Source: Pseudomonas sp. GM84 (GTDB lineage: Bacteria > Pseudomonadota > Gammaproteobacteria > Pseudomonadales > Pseudomonadaceae). From it: 64,000 bases of DNA. The stretch spans positions 43,669 through 107,668 of the forward strand of contig NZ_AKJC01000070.1 in assembly GCF_000282535.1 (NCBI RefSeq), written 5' to 3'. The stretch's first letter is position 1, and each line of letters starts with the position of its first letter. The position numbers and the translations under genes were made by a program. A model generated the notes under the pieces. It saw nothing but the letters and a program-made list of their open reading frames with translations. It was not told where the DNA came from and searched no databases. Positions 61,996-64,000 of the stretch are shown here, piece after piece.

Positions 61996-63903
61996 ATGTT
62001 CTACCTGCCTTTGCCCAGCGACCAGGCCGACCGCCTCGCCAGCGAGCCCACCGATTTCTTCCACACCGCCAGCCTGTTCGAGGCTGCCGCCGTGCTGTTC
62101 GTGCAGAACCTGCCGCGCCAGCCTGCCAGTGTGTCGGCCGATGCGCAGGAGCGGCGATTCGCCGAAATCGTGCGCATTGCCAACGAAGTCGAAGCGGCCG
62201 CGCCGGGCCGTTTCCAGGGCCAGGTGGCGCAGCATTTCGACCGCGAAGCCTTCGCCATGGGGCTTGGCATGCTGGGCGAGAATGGCGTCGGCCTGGTTTC
62301 GCCAGAGGTCGAATACCCGGTCGACGAGTTTCAGGACGACGAGGGCCAGTGGAGCTTCCAGTTCGCCGACAGCTACCGCCAGCGCGTGACGCCGCTGCAC
62401 CCGGTCTACCTGCCGTCGCTGGCCAGCGACCTGCTGCTCAGTGACCAGCAGAACCGCCTGCTGCGCGAGTTCCTTTCCGGCGTTGACGAGTCGGTGGCGG
62501 TGCAGGGCTTCGCCGGCACCGGCAAGACCTTCCTGATCGAGCAGTTCGCACGCCTGCTCGATCCGCAGCGTACCTTGCTGCTGGCCCTCACCGAAGGCCA
62601 GCTGCGGGCATTGCAGGCACGGGTCAAGGACGCCGCCGCCTACACGGCGATGACCTTCGGCCAGCTGGCCGACGAGATCCTCAACCGTGACCTCACCAGC
62701 AACGGCTGGCGCCTGCGCGACCCGTACCGTACCAAGCTGTCATGGCGCCCGCAGGAGGCGCAGGTGGTGAGATGGCTGGCCATTCCCGACATCGGGCCGC
62801 TGGCCGCGCGTGACGTGGTGGCCTTGTGCATCAAGGCCGTGCGCAGTTTCTGCCGCAGCGGCGACAGCCAGCTGCAGTTGCATCACCTGCCCTGGGCCGG
62901 CCCGGGGACCTCGCCGCTGGATCAGGAAGTGCTGCTGGAAAAAGCCCGGCTGTACTGGCAAGAGTTGATTCGCCCCTCGACCCGCGAGATCCAGCTGCCG
63001 GTACGCGATTACCACCGGGTCAAGCTGTTGTCGCTGACCGCCGAGGTGATCGACAGCCGCTACACCCACGTCATCGTCGACGAAGCCCACGAGCTGTCCG
63101 CACCGATGCTCGCCGTGCTCGACCGCAGCCCGCAGTCAGTCATCGCCCTGGGCGATGAGCTGCAGAACCTCAATGGCCTGAGCCCGCACCACGGCAGCTT
63201 CATCCGCCAGCGCTACATCGACCACTCGTTGCGCGCAGGGCCGGCCATGGACAACGTGCTCAACCCGCTGATCCAGGCTCACCCGGCCGCCATCCAGGCC
63301 GCGTTCAGCGGCAGTGCCGAGCATTACACGCGGGTCAGCTTCTTCGACGCGGTGACGGTGCCCGAGCAGCCGACGGCGCTGATCGTCGACGACGAATGGG
63401 GGCTGTTCGGCTGGTTCCAGCGCCTGACTCACCAGGGTGTGCCGTTCGTGCTGCTGAAAAGCGCGCGCAAGGACTTCGAGCTGTTCGTCGAGGACTGCAT
63501 CGAGCTGTACCGCTACGGCACCCGGGCGCGCCACCCGATGTTGTTCCGCTATCCCAGCTGGCAGGCGCTGGAGCAGGACAAGGGCGACGACAAGGCCTTT
63601 GCTGCCGTGGCCGGCATGCTGCGCAAGGGCTATACCCCTGAGCACTTTGCCAAGGCCAAGAGCCGTTATCGCTGGGACAAGGCGCCGAAGCTGTTCCTAG
63701 GGCGGGTTCGGGATGTGAAGAACATGGAGTTCGCGCGGGTGATGGTGTCGCCGGAATTGATGGTTGCGCCGACTACGGCGGGCAACCGCAATGAACGGGC
63801 GCGGATGTTGGCGGGGTTGTATACCGCGTGTTCGCGGGCGCGGCATGAACTGATCGTGCCGGGCGGGATGCTGGACTGGGTCAAGGATCAGGTCAGGGAT
63901 TGA
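61996..63903 (+). CDS. UvrD/AAA-type ATPase or helicase-like protein
   Basis: The protein has 635 residues from an ATG after GAGG; the 40-residue upstream extension is rejected. The Walker A motif is VQGFAGTGKTFLIEQFA (about residue 175) and the Walker B/DExx is THVIVDEAHELSAPM. A further superfamily-1 trait is QSVIALGDELQNLNG (the GDxxQ motif III), and the end has LYTACSRARHELIV (motif VI-like). It resembles small SF1 helicase-like proteins but lacks a complete set of helicase insertions. It is core by base composition and is followed by REP elements. Function unknown. Confidence 0.82.
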   Translation: MFYLPLPSDQADRLASEPTDFFHTASLFEAAAVLFVQNLPRQPASVSADAQERRFAEIVRIANEVEAAAPGRFQGQVAQHFDREAFAMGLGMLGENGVGLVSPEVEYPVDEFQDDEGQWSFQFADSYRQRVTPLHPVYLPSLASDLLLSDQQNRLLREFLSGVDESVAVQGFAGTGKTFLIEQFARLLDPQRTLLLALTEGQLRALQARVKDAAAYTAMTFGQLADEILNRDLTSNGWRLRDPYRTKLSWRPQEAQVVRWLAIPDIGPLAARDVVALCIKAVRSFCRSGDSQLQLHHLPWAGPGTSPLDQEVLLEKARLYWQELIRPSTREIQLPVRDYHRVKLLSLTAEVIDSRYTHVIVDEAHELSAPMLAVLDRSPQSVIALGDELQNLNGLSPHHGSFIRQRYIDHSLRAGPAMDNVLNPLIQAHPAAIQAAFSGSAEHYTRVSFFDAVTVPEQPTALIVDDEWGLFGWFQRLTHQGVPFVLLKSARKDFELFVEDCIELYRYGTRARHPMLFRYPSWQALEQDKGDDKAFAAVAGMLRKGYTPEHFAKAKSRYRWDKAPKLFLGRVRDVKNMEFARVMVSPELMVAPTTAGNRNERARMLAGLYTACSRARHELIVPGGMLDWVKDQVRD

Positions 63904-63910
63904 GATCGTT

Positions 63911-64000
63911 GGGGCTGCTTCGCAGCCCATTCGCGGGACAAGCCCGCTCCCACAGGTCCCCTGCTGAACTGAATACAGCGCAGGGTCTGTGGGAGCGGGC
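63911..64000. repeat. Terminator-like hairpin followed by REP pair, cut by the window end
   Basis: GGGGCTGCTTCGCAGCCC (63911-63928) can end transcription of the ATPase gene. A REP in one orientation follows (63929-63955), and the beginning of the inverted partner, CTGTGGGAGCGGGC, lies at 63987-64000. Confidence 0.85.

Noticed and set aside
1..64000. CRISPR arrays, rRNA, tRNA genes and intact insertion sequences
   Set aside because: None was seen by eye on either strand. There are no regularly spaced repeats of CRISPR type and no DDE transposase genes. A faint or partial element could have been missed.

Overview
The window looks like accessory chromosome of a Pseudomonas, most likely the P. 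putida group. The right-hand core genes (57.5-64 kb) are GC-rich and carry short interspersed palindromes of the P. putida REP type. An MvaT-family H-NS-like protein, a family typical of Pseudomonas, lies inside the accessory part. All calls rest on reading the sequence and on family knowledge; no search was run.

Region 1 (1-30.1 kb) is a mosaic of catabolic units, each with its own regulator and transporter. The units are: a truncated MFS permease at the left edge; an SDR / RraA-type aldolase / DapA-type lyase operon followed by a LysR regulator; azlCD exporter genes; a hotdog thioesterase overlapping a LysR gene; an aldehyde dehydrogenase and a zinc alcohol dehydrogenase; a minus-strand operon of type III CoA-transferase, hotdog thioesterase and CitE-like lyase, divergent from a LysR gene; an MHS-family permease and a HAD hydrolase; and a minus-strand run of diaminopropionate ammonia-lyase, RidA, a DUF1338/HglS-type dioxygenase and a DctA-like permease. 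Divergent from that run are a type Ic aminotransferase and a second LysR gene that is a close paralogue of the first. An alpha/beta hydrolase, a DHA2 exporter, a class III aminotransferase, a methyltransferase and a decayed hydroxypyruvate isomerase gene close the region. The content points to breakdown of an unusual amino or CoA-activated organic acid. The substrate cannot be read from the sequence.

Region 2 (30.1-45.3 kb) is mobile-island cargo: a cloverleaf-like structured element, an XRE regulator, an MvaT-family silencer, then a mostly plus-strand run of nuclease and phage-type genes. These include a DUF4041 + GIY-YIG protein resembling SNIPE-type anti-phage nucleases, a GYF-RDD membrane protein, an Mrr-like endonuclease with a zinc ribbon, a small membrane protein, two tandem small paralogues, a T5orf172 nuclease, a phosphoesterase, an HNH-like protein, a KilA-N protein and a DUF5623 protein.

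Region 3 (45.3-57.25 kb) is AT-rich and entirely minus strand. It holds two paralogous, catalytically eroded tyrosine-recombinase-like genes, each preceded by a nearly identical leader of about 145 bp. A tightly coupled four-gene operon follows, with two credible tyrosine recombinases, one eroded relative and one small protein. It resembles recombinase-trio modules such as the gamma-mobile-trio type. The operon abuts a core gene cut off after its signal peptide at about 57.25 kb, so this is very likely the right end of an integrated island whose left end may lie outside the window.

Region 4 (57.3-64 kb) is core: REP elements, a PuuA-type glutamine synthetase with an NtrC-like site upstream, a divergent AraC regulator, a spermidine-dehydrogenase-like flavoprotein and a UvrD/AAA-type ATPase.
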